Counted from the first letter of the stretch, positions 46,432-54,867 are shown. The stretch is 57,406 bases of DNA from Spirochaetota bacterium (GCA_035477215.1 DATIKU010000055.1:1-57406), one strand, 5' to 3'. Numbers and translations: made by a program. Notes: a model not told the origin generated them from the sequence alone.

Positions 46432-49164
46432 ATGGATTTTCTTCAGACAATCGATACTAATAAAACCAGGTTCCAGCGCTACAATGATATCAAGTTCCAG
46501 CGATTTCAGCAGCTGATACCGAACCCCAATATCAAGCGGGTAATCAACTCCATTCCATTCCTTCTCGGCACGAATGACAAGCGCCTGCCTGGCTATGTCG
46601 AGGGCGACGTTCCGGGCGGCGTATGGCGCTATGTGATCGACGACGAGACCAGGCGGTATATCAAGGGGCGTTTCCCAACGGTGAAGACCGATATAACGAG
46701 GCGAAACCCGTTCGTTGAGATGCTGGCCATCATGGGGAGCGTCGGTACGGTCGCCTATAACAAGAAATCAGATTTCGACTACTGGGTATGCGTTAACAGA
46801 AGCTCGGTGACCGATGAGCAGTTCGCCCTCTTCAAAAAGAAGGTGGAGGCCATCCAGCGGTGGGTCTCGAAGGAAATAGAGCTTCCGGTGCACCTTTTCA
46901 TCAACGATATAGAGGGCGTCAAGCAGAACATCTTCGCCGAGGACGATGAAGAGGCCTTCGGTACCACGGTGGGGGCCGTTCTCAAGGACGAATTTTTCAG
47001 AAGCTCGATACTGGTGGCCGGGAAAATACCCTTCTGGTGGGTGGTCCCGAAGTTCGCCAGGGACGACGAGTACGACAAGCTGTACTGGCGCCTGCCGGAT
47101 AACATGAAGGAAGAGTTTGTGGACCTTGGCAACCTTTACGAGATATCGAGGGAGGATTTTCTGGGGGCCGCGCTCTTTCAGATCATCAAATCACTCGGCA
47201 ATCCTTTTAAATCTATTATCAAGATCGGGGTGCTCGAAAAATATATCTTCGGCACGGGGGACTCGCCGCTCCTGAGCCAGAAGATAAAGGTAAATATCCT
47301 CCGCGAAAACCTGGACAACTCGGTGGTCGATTCGTACCTCCTCATGTTCAACGAGGTCTTCGAGTATTACAGTTCGACGCTCGACGACAAGGAGCTCGTC
47401 GACATTCTCAGGCGCAACCTCTACCTGAAGGTCGATCCGCAGATATCGAAATACGTCGGCATCAAGGACAAGAAGAACATTCCTTACAAGGTGGCGGTGA
47501 TGTCGCAGTATGTGAGGGCCTGGGGCTGGGACATCAACATCATCCGCGACCTCGACAATTTCGAGGAATGGGACTTCAACATGGTGATGGCCTTCTGGGA
47601 CGCGGTGAAGCGCTTTATGCTGTTAAGCTATCAGAAGATCGCCACACAGCTGCCGTCGCTCAAGCTCGAAAAGAAGATTTCCGAAACCGATTTCATGCTG
47701 CTGAGCAGGAAAATTAAAACCCATTTCGCACGCGAGCACGACAAGATCGACAACTTCATCACCTTCAAGGACACGCCATCGGAGGCCATCCTGTATATCG
47801 AGCCGGTGAGCCAGAGCATCCACGAGGCTGAGTGGAGGCTGTATAAAAGAAATAAAAGCGAAAAGGACACCTTTCTTTCAACGACCCTCAGGGTCGAGAA
47901 AAGCCTGCTTCGCCTGCTCATGTGGATGGCGGTCAACGGCGTGTACGACCCGGTTTTTTCCCGGATCAACATCCAGTCGGGCTACACGAGGGTCAATCCG
48001 ACGGCCGTTACCGAGCTCCTCAACCAGGTCACCGCGCTCTTCGCCGGCGACGGCATACGGATCAGGAACCATTATTTTCTGGAACCCGCGTTCGGCCTCG
48101 TGAACGCCGTCATCCTCAATTTTAACAGGGAGAACGCCGAAGCCATACAGACCGTCCACCACCTCTACTACACGAGCTGGGGCGAGTCATATATCAAGGA
48201 GTATTCATCGGAAGAAGATATAGCGCGCATACTGGGTCTGATCGTTCGCGACGGGATCCACCAGAAAAGGCATTTCGATGCGTATTGTGTGGTACACTCG
48301 CCCGAACCATTTAAAAAGCTCTATAAGCGGATCAGTGCAATGTTCAAGGAGGCCTACTCGTTTATCATAGAGGGGGCCGAGGGAATGGACATGCGCTTCG
48401 TGGCCCGGATAAAGGACAGGTTCGTGCTGATCTCCCGCGAGGGGAATAAAGTGACGGGGTTCATCTATCCGGGACTGGTGAAACTTCTGACGGCGCTCAC
48501 GCTGAAGGCATCTCGCGCCGTCCGTTACCGCTTTTACGGGGATGATGGCCCCCTGGTCGCTTTGGACGCCGTTTATCAGCTTTTCAGTTCCTCGGGCATT
48601 AGCGTGGTCTACGAAGAGAAGGAAGACCACGTGGTGATTCACGTAATCAACGAATCGGGCGACTTTTTCACCTTCATTAAAAGCCGCTCGATTCGCGACG
48701 CCGCGCTCTCTGCGATGTTCGATTTCTGCCGCAATTTGGAAAAGCGGCTCTCGCTCGATGGCGCACAAACACCCGCAGTCGGACCTACGCGCTTCTTTCT
48801 CCTGAAAGTGGACAGGGTGGGAAAACTCACTCTTTCGGACGACACCCGGGACGTGGAACAGCTGTTTCTCACCGGGTATAAAAATTCGCATGCGCTTACC
48901 GCGAACGTCGCGCGCCACATGGGCGAAGAGACATTTTACGACATCCAGTTCCCCGACAACGTATCATCCGGTTTCATGACGTCGAGGGAGCTGTACAGCG
49001 CGAGGGAAAAGGTAAATGAAATCAAGGTTAAGGGCTTCGGGACGAACACACTGCTGCGCGATGTCGTCTTTGCCGACCTTACGCCGGAGGAAGCCGCCTG
49101 GGGCAGCACTCCGTATCTGCTCGAGAAATACAGGATCGAATTGCTGATGGAAGGTAAAAAATAG
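46432..49164 (+). CDS. class I adenylate cyclase-like protein
   Basis: A 910-residue protein whose N-terminal half follows the enterobacterial CyaA catalytic region: MGSVG at about 101-105, SDFDYWVC at 113-120 with Asp114/Asp116 as likely metal ligands, then FGTTVGAVLKDEFFRSSI, AGKIPFWWVVP, FVDLGNLYEIS and GAALFQIIKSLGNPFKS, in the same order as in CyaA. The C-terminal half is unlike anything I can name. It should make cAMP in the cytoplasm. ATG 46432 is used; an in-frame GTG three codons upstream is possible. It follows holA closely and ends twelve bases before a convergent gene. Confidence 0.83.
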   Translation: MDFLQTIDTNKTRFQRYNDIKFQRFQQLIPNPNIKRVINSIPFLLGTNDKRLPGYVEGDVPGGVWRYVIDDETRRYIKGRFPTVKTDITRRNPFVEMLAIMGSVGTVAYNKKSDFDYWVCVNRSSVTDEQFALFKKKVEAIQRWVSKEIELPVHLFINDIEGVKQNIFAEDDEEAFGTTVGAVLKDEFFRSSILVAGKIPFWWVVPKFARDDEYDKLYWRLPDNMKEEFVDLGNLYEISREDFLGAALFQIIKSLGNPFKSIIKIGVLEKYIFGTGDSPLLSQKIKVNILRENLDNSVVDSYLLMFNEVFEYYSSTLDDKELVDILRRNLYLKVDPQISKYVGIKDKKNIPYKVAVMSQYVRAWGWDINIIRDLDNFEEWDFNMVMAFWDAVKRFMLLSYQKIATQLPSLKLEKKISETDFMLLSRKIKTHFAREHDKIDNFITFKDTPSEAILYIEPVSQSIHEAEWRLYKRNKSEKDTFLSTTLRVEKSLLRLLMWMAVNGVYDPVFSRINIQSGYTRVNPTAVTELLNQVTALFAGDGIRIRNHYFLEPAFGLVNAVILNFNRENAEAIQTVHHLYYTSWGESYIKEYSSEEDIARILGLIVRDGIHQKRHFDAYCVVHSPEPFKKLYKRISAMFKEAYSFIIEGAEGMDMRFVARIKDRFVLISREGNKVTGFIYPGLVKLLTALTLKASRAVRYRFYGDDGPLVALDAVYQLFSSSGISVVYEEKEDHVVIHVINESGDFFTFIKSRSIRDAALSAMFDFCRNLEKRLSLDGAQTPAVGPTRFFLLKVDRVGKLTLSDDTRDVEQLFLTGYKNSHALTANVARHMGEETFYDIQFPDNVSSGFMTSRELYSAREKVNEIKVKGFGTNTLLRDVVFADLTPEEAAWGSTPYLLEKYRIELLMEGKK

Positions 49165-49176
49165 AAAACGTAGAGA

Positions 49177-49767
49177 TCAGTATTCCCCGCCCGGAAAGTT
49201 GTCCTTGAAGAATTTCACCTTGCGCTTTTCCTTGTCGGCATCGCCCCTGGCGAGCGTGCCTTTCTCAAGCGCGATATCGAGGAGCTTTATCGATTCGTCG
49301 GACGGTTTTTCGTCGTCATCGTCATCCGGGCGCAGAAGTTCCCTGATCGGTACGTCGTCCGACACCTTCTGGATGCTGTCAATTTTCCGGTCGATGAGGT
49401 CCTGCGTCATGAGCGGGACATCGTCGGGGTCGATGTCGTCCGGCCAGTCCCTTCTCTTCGCCGGCTTCTGACGGGGCTTCGCGACGGCCGCCTTTCTCTT
49501 CCCGGCCGCGGGCCTGGCAGGCTCCTCTTCCACCGCTTCGGGTTTTTTACCCTCGATCTCCTCAACCATGTATTCCGGCGGGTTATCGATCTTCAGTTCG
49601 AGCATTTTGATCCGTTCGCCAAGAAGGATGTTGATCTGCTTTTCGATGGAGAGATAGATGGGAGTGGTGAACGACTTGTTGCGCTGGAGCGATTTTTCCA
49701 TCTTGCGAAGTTCTTTTATATCGCCGTCGATGAGTTCGATCTTTTTAAGGACGTGGACAACTTTCAT
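49177..49767 (-). CDS. uncharacterised coiled-coil/disordered protein
   Basis: A 196-residue protein with no known domain. Residues 1-60 are a probable coiled coil (LKKIELIDGDIKELRKMEKS), 75-115 a low-complexity Ala/Lys/Arg/Pro linker, and 115-196 acidic with a run of Asp near 152-156. No signal peptide. Coding bias matches neighbours. A good promoter (49872-49899) lies about 105 bases upstream, so it can be expressed apart from the STAS gene. Confidence 0.65.
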   Translation of the reverse strand: MKVVHVLKKIELIDGDIKELRKMEKSLQRNKSFTTPIYLSIEKQINILLGERIKMLELKIDNPPEYMVEEIEGKKPEAVEEEPARPAAGKRKAAVAKPRQKPAKRRDWPDDIDPDDVPLMTQDLIDRKIDSIQKVSDDVPIRELLRPDDDDDEKPSDESIKLLDIALEKGTLARGDADKEKRKVKFFKDNFPGGEY

Positions 49768-49816
49768 GGTTCCGCTCCCCGTACGGTGCTTGGCAAATGA
49801 TTCTCCGCTTGACCGG

Positions 49817-49837
49817 CACGGCCTGTGGCCGTGTTTT
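49817..49837. terminator. hairpin with T run in the leader of the coiled-coil gene
   Basis: CACGGCC (49817-49823) and GGCCGTG (49827-49833) form a 7-bp stem with loop TGT, followed on the plus strand by TTTT. On the plus strand it looks like a small terminator; for the minus-strand coiled-coil gene it lies between promoter and start codon, so it could be a leader structure. Confidence 0.4.
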
Positions 49838-49871
49838 CCTGGTCACGCGGAGCGACCGCTTTTTCTGTAAT

Positions 49872-49899
49872 AAGATAACCGGACGCGCGGTAAAGTCAA
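49872..49899 (-). promoter_or_regulatory. sigma70-type promoter for the coiled-coil gene
   Basis: Reading the minus strand, TTGACT (49899-49894) and TATCTT (49877-49872) are separated by 16 bases. The boxes match five and four of six consensus bases and lie in the A/T-rich gap after the STAS gene, about 105 bases before the ATG at 49767. Confidence 0.4.
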
Positions 49900-49925
49900 T
49901 AATCTTATTTTATCAGCCCGTAAAA

Positions 49926-50543
49926 TTAAAAGATGACCGTCTGGTCCTTTTCGACGGAGAATTCCACGCGGCAGTGCGGACACTGGTAGGTTCCGCTTCT
50001 TCTGACGCGGACGAGCCCGCCGCATTCGGCGCATTCGACCACAAGCGCCTTGTCGAAACCGTCAACGGCCCTTACGGAAGGCTCCGGAGAGTCATCCGGT
50101 ATGGCAGGCGCTTCGGCGCGATCCCGTTTTTCCGGCTGGTCCGGTCCGGGCTGTCGTTCGGGGGGTGGGACCGCACCGGACCCTTTTCCAGCCCTGCGAT
50201 CGGCGATGACGTTTTTCGCCTCCTCGACCGTGTCCGCGACATCGATCGCCCTGTCGAACCCGATAAGCCTGAAAAGGGAAAGCATCTCGCCGGGGAGATT
50301 GCAGACGACAAGCGACCCGTTCCGGGAGGCGATCGAGCGATGAACATGGAGGATCATCCCGATGCCCGCGGAGCTCGCGTATTCCAAACCGGACGCGTCG
50401 AGAATGATGAACGGCGCCGCGTCGCGAACGAGGCCCTCAATCGCGTTCTCGAGGGCGGGTGCCGTAGCCGAAGTGAGCGGTCCCCTCGGCGTTACGACGG
50501 TCGTTTCTCCCGAGTTCAGTTCGGCGTAGTCGATCAGAAGCAT
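49926..50543 (-). CDS. STAS-domain protein with C-terminal zinc ribbon
   Basis: A 205-residue protein. Residues 1-110 are a STAS domain like anti-sigma-factor antagonists, with FIILDASGLEYASSAGIGM carrying the conserved loop (Ser57/Ser58 in an SSAG form). A Pro/Asp-rich linker (115-160) leads to a zinc ribbon with Cys171, Cys174, Cys188 and Cys191. GAGAGGT lies upstream of ATG 50543. The gene starts nine bases after a membrane sensor gene. A partner-switch role is the obvious guess; no anti-sigma kinase gene is adjacent. Confidence 0.85.
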   Translation of the reverse strand: MLLIDYAELNSGETTVVTPRGPLTSATAPALENAIEGLVRDAAPFIILDASGLEYASSAGIGMILHVHRSIASRNGSLVVCNLPGEMLSLFRLIGFDRAIDVADTVEEAKNVIADRRAGKGSGAVPPPERQPGPDQPEKRDRAEAPAIPDDSPEPSVRAVDGFDKALVVECAECGGLVRVRRSGTYQCPHCRVEFSVEKDQTVIF

Positions 50544-50552
50544 GGGTACCTC

Positions 50553-51434
50553 TCACTTGATTATGGGAATGGCGTCCCGGATTGCGCCGCCGGTCGCATG
50601 TGCGGTAGCATCCCCGGGCGCCACCCCTGATGCCGCGGGCCGTGCCGGTACTCTGCCGCCGCGAAACGCCCCTTCGCGGGGGCCGGAGTCGGCGCCCGCG
50701 AAGGCCATGGCGGGCACGCGCTGCGCGCGCAGAAACACCATCAACGAAACGATCAGCGATGCCAAAAGTGATCCCAGAAGCAGCAGCGTGAGGAGCTTCC
50801 GTGCGCCGGCGGCGGTGTTTGTAATAACCGAATATACCCTGTCTTTCGATATGATGAAGTTAATGGTGCCCACGGGCTTGCCGCGGTGATAGACGGCGCG
50901 GGTCGCCAGCCAGCCGGTGCTGCCGATGGCGGGATAGAAAAACCTTTTAATGAACTCGCGCTGTCGGCGGTCGAACGGGACCGAACGCGCGATGATATTG
51001 TATTCGAGAAAATGGACCTCATTCGCCTTCCCCGCCAGGGGAAGGAATATCTGGTCGCGGTTGTAGGCGAACTCGTCCCCGGCGATATTCCCGGCAACGG
51101 CTTTCTCGTCCTCGGGGCTGGAATGGGCCTTGATCGAGCCGTCGGCAAGCGTGAAGAACGCCACCATCCCGTTGTTCCCCTTTATCTTTTCTCGCAGAAG
51201 CAGCCTGAGGCTGCCATAGCTTTTTCCTGCGTAGCTGAGCTCGGCCACGCTTCCCAGCGCCTCGATGAGTTCGGTCGAGTGCTTCCGCGTGGCGTCCACG
51301 GTATCGCGGATGGCGCCGGTACAGGTATAATAAAAATAACCGGCTGACGCCGCTATGGAAAGCGCCGCGAGCAGCAAAAGCATTACGAAAAGAACGCCCA
51401 GGGGAAAGCCGCGTTGTGTGTCGGTCACATGCAT
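50553..51434 (-). CDS. two-helix membrane sensor with periplasmic domain and no output domain
   Basis: A 293-residue protein: TM1 at about 11-34, a periplasmic domain (35-212), TM2 at about 213-235, then a 58-residue disordered Pro/Ala/Gly tail. The periplasmic part (MVAFFTLADGSIKAHS; STGWLATRAVYHRGKPVGTINFIIS) looks like a single-Cache-type ligand sensor. No HAMP, kinase, cyclase or methyl-accepting domain follows TM2, so it must work through a partner; the STAS gene nine bases downstream is the best candidate. The SD is weak. Confidence 0.7.
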   Translation of the reverse strand: MHVTDTQRGFPLGVLFVMLLLLAALSIAASAGYFYYTCTGAIRDTVDATRKHSTELIEALGSVAELSYAGKSYGSLRLLLREKIKGNNGMVAFFTLADGSIKAHSSPEDEKAVAGNIAGDEFAYNRDQIFLPLAGKANEVHFLEYNIIARSVPFDRRQREFIKRFFYPAIGSTGWLATRAVYHRGKPVGTINFIISKDRVYSVITNTAAGARKLLTLLLLGSLLASLIVSLMVFLRAQRVPAMAFAGADSGPREGAFRGGRVPARPAASGVAPGDATAHATGGAIRDAIPIIK

Positions 51435-51690
51435 TTCAGGAGATCACCCGCCGCGGGCTTCCACCCGCCGAATTTGTCCGCCGGCCACATCATGGTATTA
51501 TTTTCGGAAAATAGCGCCCATTTGTACAGCACAGTTTTTTCATTGCGGCCTCGCCCGGATGCCGGCAGGATGATCGCAAGCGTGAGCCGGGGCGGCGGAA
51601 TGTTGCGGTGCGATAAGGCCTTGGTCCGGAGCGGAAGCCGTCAGGGTCAGTGGAGCGCGGTGGTCGAAATAATTCGGGGGGCGGTAATAA

Positions 51691-52377
51691 GTGAGCATAG
51701 AGGGTTTCGTACGGGGGGATGAGGCGCTTGAGGAATGGGACTGGATGTCGGCGAATCCGACCGGAAGGGTGGTGATGCGCGCACGCGCACACCGCGATGG
51801 AGTGCCTCACGAGGGCGTGCATCTGTGGATCGTGCGCACCGCGACCGGTACTCCCGAGGTGCTGTTTCAGCAGCGCTCGAAACACAAGGACCAGTATCCC
51901 GACTGCCTGGATATCACTGTTGGAGGGCATGTGCTTTTCGGGCACAACAAGGGTAAAATACAGAAGGAATCTTCGGAGGAGATAGGAATATCCCCCGCAG
52001 GTGAAGAGCTCACCGATCTGGGATATTACCGGTACGAGGAGCGTGCGCCGACGTTCTTTCACCGCGAGTTTCAGCGCGTCTATCTCCTTCTCGACAACAG
52101 GCCCCTGTCCGCGTATCGCTTTATGGACGGAGAAGTGACGGGCATCTACGCCGTACCGCTGGAGTGCCTGGAACGGCTTTTTTACGATGATTATTTGTTC
52201 GATATCGAAGGTTTCGACGGGTACGGGACATCGAGGCGCCGTGTGGGGAAGGTGGACTTCCATCCGCTCCTTTTCGCGCCGTCCATGGCCGTTTACATGG
52301 AAGTCCTGCTCCGCGCGATCCATGAGCTGGTCGCCGGCGGGAACGTGTCGGCCGGAATGCCGTCGACGGCCGGGTGA
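51691..52377 (+). CDS. Nudix hydrolase-like protein with altered Nudix box
   Basis: A 228-residue Nudix-fold protein, closest in outline to the isopentenyl-diphosphate-isomerase-like subgroup (VLFQQRSKHKDQYPDCLDI, then TVGGHV). The Nudix box reads G-x5-G-x7-KESSEEIGI: the first Glu is Gly and the Arg is Lys, while the metal-binding EExG core remains. Pyrophosphatase activity is therefore likely but not certain. GTG 51691 is the start, with a G-rich SD upstream; the next in-frame Met is residue 19, inside conserved sequence. A frameshifted small gene begins three bases after its stop. Confidence 0.8.
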   Translation: MSIEGFVRGDEALEEWDWMSANPTGRVVMRARAHRDGVPHEGVHLWIVRTATGTPEVLFQQRSKHKDQYPDCLDITVGGHVLFGHNKGKIQKESSEEIGISPAGEELTDLGYYRYEERAPTFFHREFQRVYLLLDNRPLSAYRFMDGEVTGIYAVPLECLERLFYDDYLFDIEGFDGYGTSRRRVGKVDFHPLLFAPSMAVYMEVLLRAIHELVAGGNVSAGMPSTAG

Positions 52378-52379
52378 AC

Positions 52380-52531
52380 ATGCGCGAGATTTCCAGCGAG
52401 GAGGCGCGCTCGCTCCAGGCGGCGTTGTGCCGTACGCCTACAGCCCGGGGCGCGCGAGTTTCATCACCGTGGTGGAGGCCGAGGACGTGGACGCAAGGCG
52501 CGCCAACGGGATTGCGCTAAATCGGATATAA
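52380..52531 (+). pseudogene. frameshifted small gene of about 50 codons
   Basis: ATG 52380 opens two bases after the Nudix stop and reads MREISSEEARSLQAA with strong GC bias at the third codon position. After about codon 15 (near 52424-52428) the bias moves to another frame, which reads VPYAYSPGRASFITVVEAED and ends at TAA 52529-52531. In the original frame the rest is Trp/Arg/Pro-rich and unconvincing and stops at 52520. One lost base would join the two halves into about 50 residues. It may be a decayed gene or a sequencing error. The family is not recognised. Confidence 0.45.
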
Positions 52532-52804
52532 ATTTTCAAAATTATACTTTACAGCCCGTGTATTTCGGTATAGATCGAGGGGATTATCGGGCGCGGTGTT
52601 TAGCCGCGAAAGCGACCGGTTGACGGTTGATACACGGGGAATTACGGGGCTATGTCGGAGCCGCAAGCAGCGGCAGGCCTGTGGTGCGGGTAATGGCGGC
52701 GTGCCGAATGCACCGGGAACTCAGAGGTTTTTCCGCGTCGGGGATGACGGGTGTTTTCAGGGTTGAACAATTATGAAGAAAATAATTACAAGGAGCGTGC
52801 TGTT
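52532..52804. other. 273-bp region upstream of the LpoB gene
   Basis: No gene is seen. TTTACA (52548-52553) with TATAGA (52569-52574) could be a promoter, but the 15-base spacing is short. The middle is GC-rich with short imperfect repeats; I find no clear hairpin or riboswitch. Confidence 0.4.
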
Positions 52805-53377
52805 ATGAAACAATATGCAATTCTTTGCGTTGTGCTTGTATTCACGCTGATTTCATGCGGGGGAGGGACGCAGTACAGGGATGCCAAAGAGGACAAGGGT
52901 TCGCGCGAGTGGGGTCCCCGGGAGATCAAGGCAACCGTAAATACCATGGTGACCTCCATGTATGCGTTTTTAAAAGATGAATATAAGAAACCGGCCTTCA
53001 TCGAAGTCCGGAATTTCCGCAACAAGACATCCGAGCACATCGACACCAAGATGATAACCGATGAAATCTCCACAAACCTCATCAAGAGGCGCATACGGTT
53101 TATCGACCAGTCGCTCACCGCCGACGCCATGGCCGAGATGGAGAGGGGCATGACAGGGATGATCGATCCCGACGCTGCCATCCCGGTAGGGATGCTAAAG
53201 TCGCCGAACTTCTACCTTGCCGGCGACATCCGCGACAATGTGCGCACGGTCGGCGGGAAGTCGCTCCAGTATGTGGTCGTCACCATGCAGCTCATCGATT
53301 TAAGGACCAACGTCGTGGAATGGCAGGACCGCCAGGAGTTTCTCAAGGCGAGTGCGAAGACCAAGATTTCCTTTTAA
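52805..53377 (+). CDS. LpoB-like penicillin-binding-protein activator lipoprotein
   Basis: A 190-residue outer-membrane lipoprotein. ATG 52805 is chosen because AAGGAG lies ten bases upstream and the signal peptide with lipobox LISC (Cys18) starts there; an upstream ATG at 52751 has neither. The mature part matches LpoB/YcfM: AFIEVRNFRNKTSEHIDT, then ITDEISTNLIKRRIRFIDQ and YVVVTMQLIDLRTNVVEWQD. In E. coli LpoB stimulates PBP1b from the outer membrane. The next gene is a COG3014 lipoprotein, a known companion of LpoB in other bacteria. Confidence 0.85.
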   Translation: MKQYAILCVVLVFTLISCGGGTQYRDAKEDKGSREWGPREIKATVNTMVTSMYAFLKDEYKKPAFIEVRNFRNKTSEHIDTKMITDEISTNLIKRRIRFIDQSLTADAMAEMERGMTGMIDPDAAIPVGMLKSPNFYLAGDIRDNVRTVGGKSLQYVVVTMQLIDLRTNVVEWQDRQEFLKASAKTKISF

Positions 53378-53399
53378 TCTCGGCTAAGGGACGGTAGAC

Positions 53400-54803
53400 A
53401 TGAATATCAGGATTCGAGCGGTCGCGACAGCCACCCTCCTCCTGTTTTCCTTCGGATGTGCCGGAAACTATGTCCAGGTGATGAAGGATTCGGAGAAGAT
53501 GTTCTATCACGGCCAGTACGAGGAGGCGGCGCGTAAGCTTCTTCCCGCCGTCAACAAGTCGGGGAAGGACCAGCTTCTGTTCATGATGGAGGCGGGGTTG
53601 ATGCTCCACGCCGCGGGCGATTTCCAGAACAGCAACAAGGTGCTTCTCGAGGCCGCCGGGCTCGCCGATCGCATCGCCCTCAGCGTGAGCAAGGAGGCCG
53701 CCTCGCTCTTTCTGAACGAGACCGTCACCAACTACCGCGGCGAGGATTTCGAGCGCGTGCTGATACACCTGTACCTTGGCATCAACTTCCTGATGCTCAA
53801 GGACACGGACTCGGCCAGGGTTGAATTCAAGAAGGTGAACGACCTCCTGCGCGACATCAACGTATCGGGCGGAAAAGCCTACAAGCAGAACCTTATGGCC
53901 AAGTACCTGACCGCGATAGCCTTCGAGATAAGCGCCGACAAGGACAACGACTTCAACGACCGCGAATTCGCGTACATCGAGTACAAACAGATATACGAGT
54001 TGGACCCGCGCCTGGCGATGGTGTATCGTGACCTTCAGCGACTCGCGAAGAAGCTTAATGACACCGAGGATTACAACAAGTGGGTGGGAATGTTCGGCCG
54101 GCGCGACGAAATCCCGGCAAACGCCGGCGAGCTCGTAATGATTTTCCAGGCGGGGCAGGGGGCGATCAAGCTCTCGCGTGGGCCGCTTCTGTCCGATAAG
54201 ACGATGGAGTCGGGAATCAGGGCGTCGCTCAACGGGATACCGCTAAAAGAGGGGGTGACCATCGGTGGCGTTCTTGTGGCGCTTCGGATCGCCGAAAATC
54301 CCATCCCGAAATTCCAGAAACGCTCGAACCGGGTGGATCATGTCATGATCAACATCAACGGAGCCGATATGGCCAGAACAGTACTGCTTGAGGACATCGA
54401 GACGACCGCAGTAAAGAACCTGGAGGACGATTACAACCGGCTGTACATGAAGGTTGCCGCCGGGATCGCGGTGAAGGCCGCGACGGCGGTCGCCGCCGGG
54501 ATTGCGGCCAAAAAGATCGCGGAGCAATCAAAACAAATGGGCGGCTACGCAGGCCTCATCGGCACACTGGTCGGAGCCGGGGTGGGAGCGGGGCTCGTTT
54601 CGCAGATCAAGCCCGACCTGCGCTGCTGGCACACACTGCCTGCCAACCTTCAGCTTGCGAGGATATTCCTTGCGCCGGGAGAGTACGCGGTGAACGTCAA
54701 GTTTCGCGACTCGGCGGGCAATCAGGTCAGCCCCCCGGTGGAGAACAGGATTAAAATAACAAAGGGCGAAAAGACGTTTTTCAACTATCGCACGTTGTTC
54801 TGA
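53400..54803 (+). CDS. COG3014-family lipoprotein
   Basis: A 467-residue lipoprotein with signal peptide and lipobox FGC (Cys20). The N-terminal half is helical and TPR-like (FYHGQYEEAARKLLPAV; YLGINFLMLKDTDSARVEF). Near 365-405 there is an Ala/Gly-rich glycine-zipper stretch (GTLVGAGVGAGL), then the family signature DLRCWHTLPANLQLAR and a beta C-terminus. AAGGGA precedes the ATG, 22 bases after the LpoB stop. Function is unknown; pairing with LpoB suggests a role in peptidoglycan synthesis control at the outer membrane. Confidence 0.82.
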   Translation: MNIRIRAVATATLLLFSFGCAGNYVQVMKDSEKMFYHGQYEEAARKLLPAVNKSGKDQLLFMMEAGLMLHAAGDFQNSNKVLLEAAGLADRIALSVSKEAASLFLNETVTNYRGEDFERVLIHLYLGINFLMLKDTDSARVEFKKVNDLLRDINVSGGKAYKQNLMAKYLTAIAFEISADKDNDFNDREFAYIEYKQIYELDPRLAMVYRDLQRLAKKLNDTEDYNKWVGMFGRRDEIPANAGELVMIFQAGQGAIKLSRGPLLSDKTMESGIRASLNGIPLKEGVTIGGVLVALRIAENPIPKFQKRSNRVDHVMININGADMARTVLLEDIETTAVKNLEDDYNRLYMKVAAGIAVKAATAVAAGIAAKKIAEQSKQMGGYAGLIGTLVGAGVGAGLVSQIKPDLRCWHTLPANLQLARIFLAPGEYAVNVKFRDSAGNQVSPPVENRIKITKGEKTFFNYRTLF

Positions 54804-54829
54804 TCCCGGGAGAAAACATGGGTTATCCC

Positions 54830-54867
54830 AAGGCCCCGCAGAATCGCTCCGCGGGGCCTTGTTTTTT
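54830..54867 (+). terminator. strong Rho-independent terminator of the LpoB-COG3014 operon
   Basis: AAGGCCCCGC (54830-54839) and GCGGGGCCTT (54851-54860) form a perfect 10-bp stem with an 11-base loop, followed by GTTTTTT. It starts 26 bases after the COG3014 stop. Confidence 0.9.

Noticed and set aside
48628-48640. CCACGTGG palindrome as a parS site
   Set aside because: Only the central 8 bases are symmetric; the outer bases of a ParB site are absent, and it lies inside the cyclase coding region.
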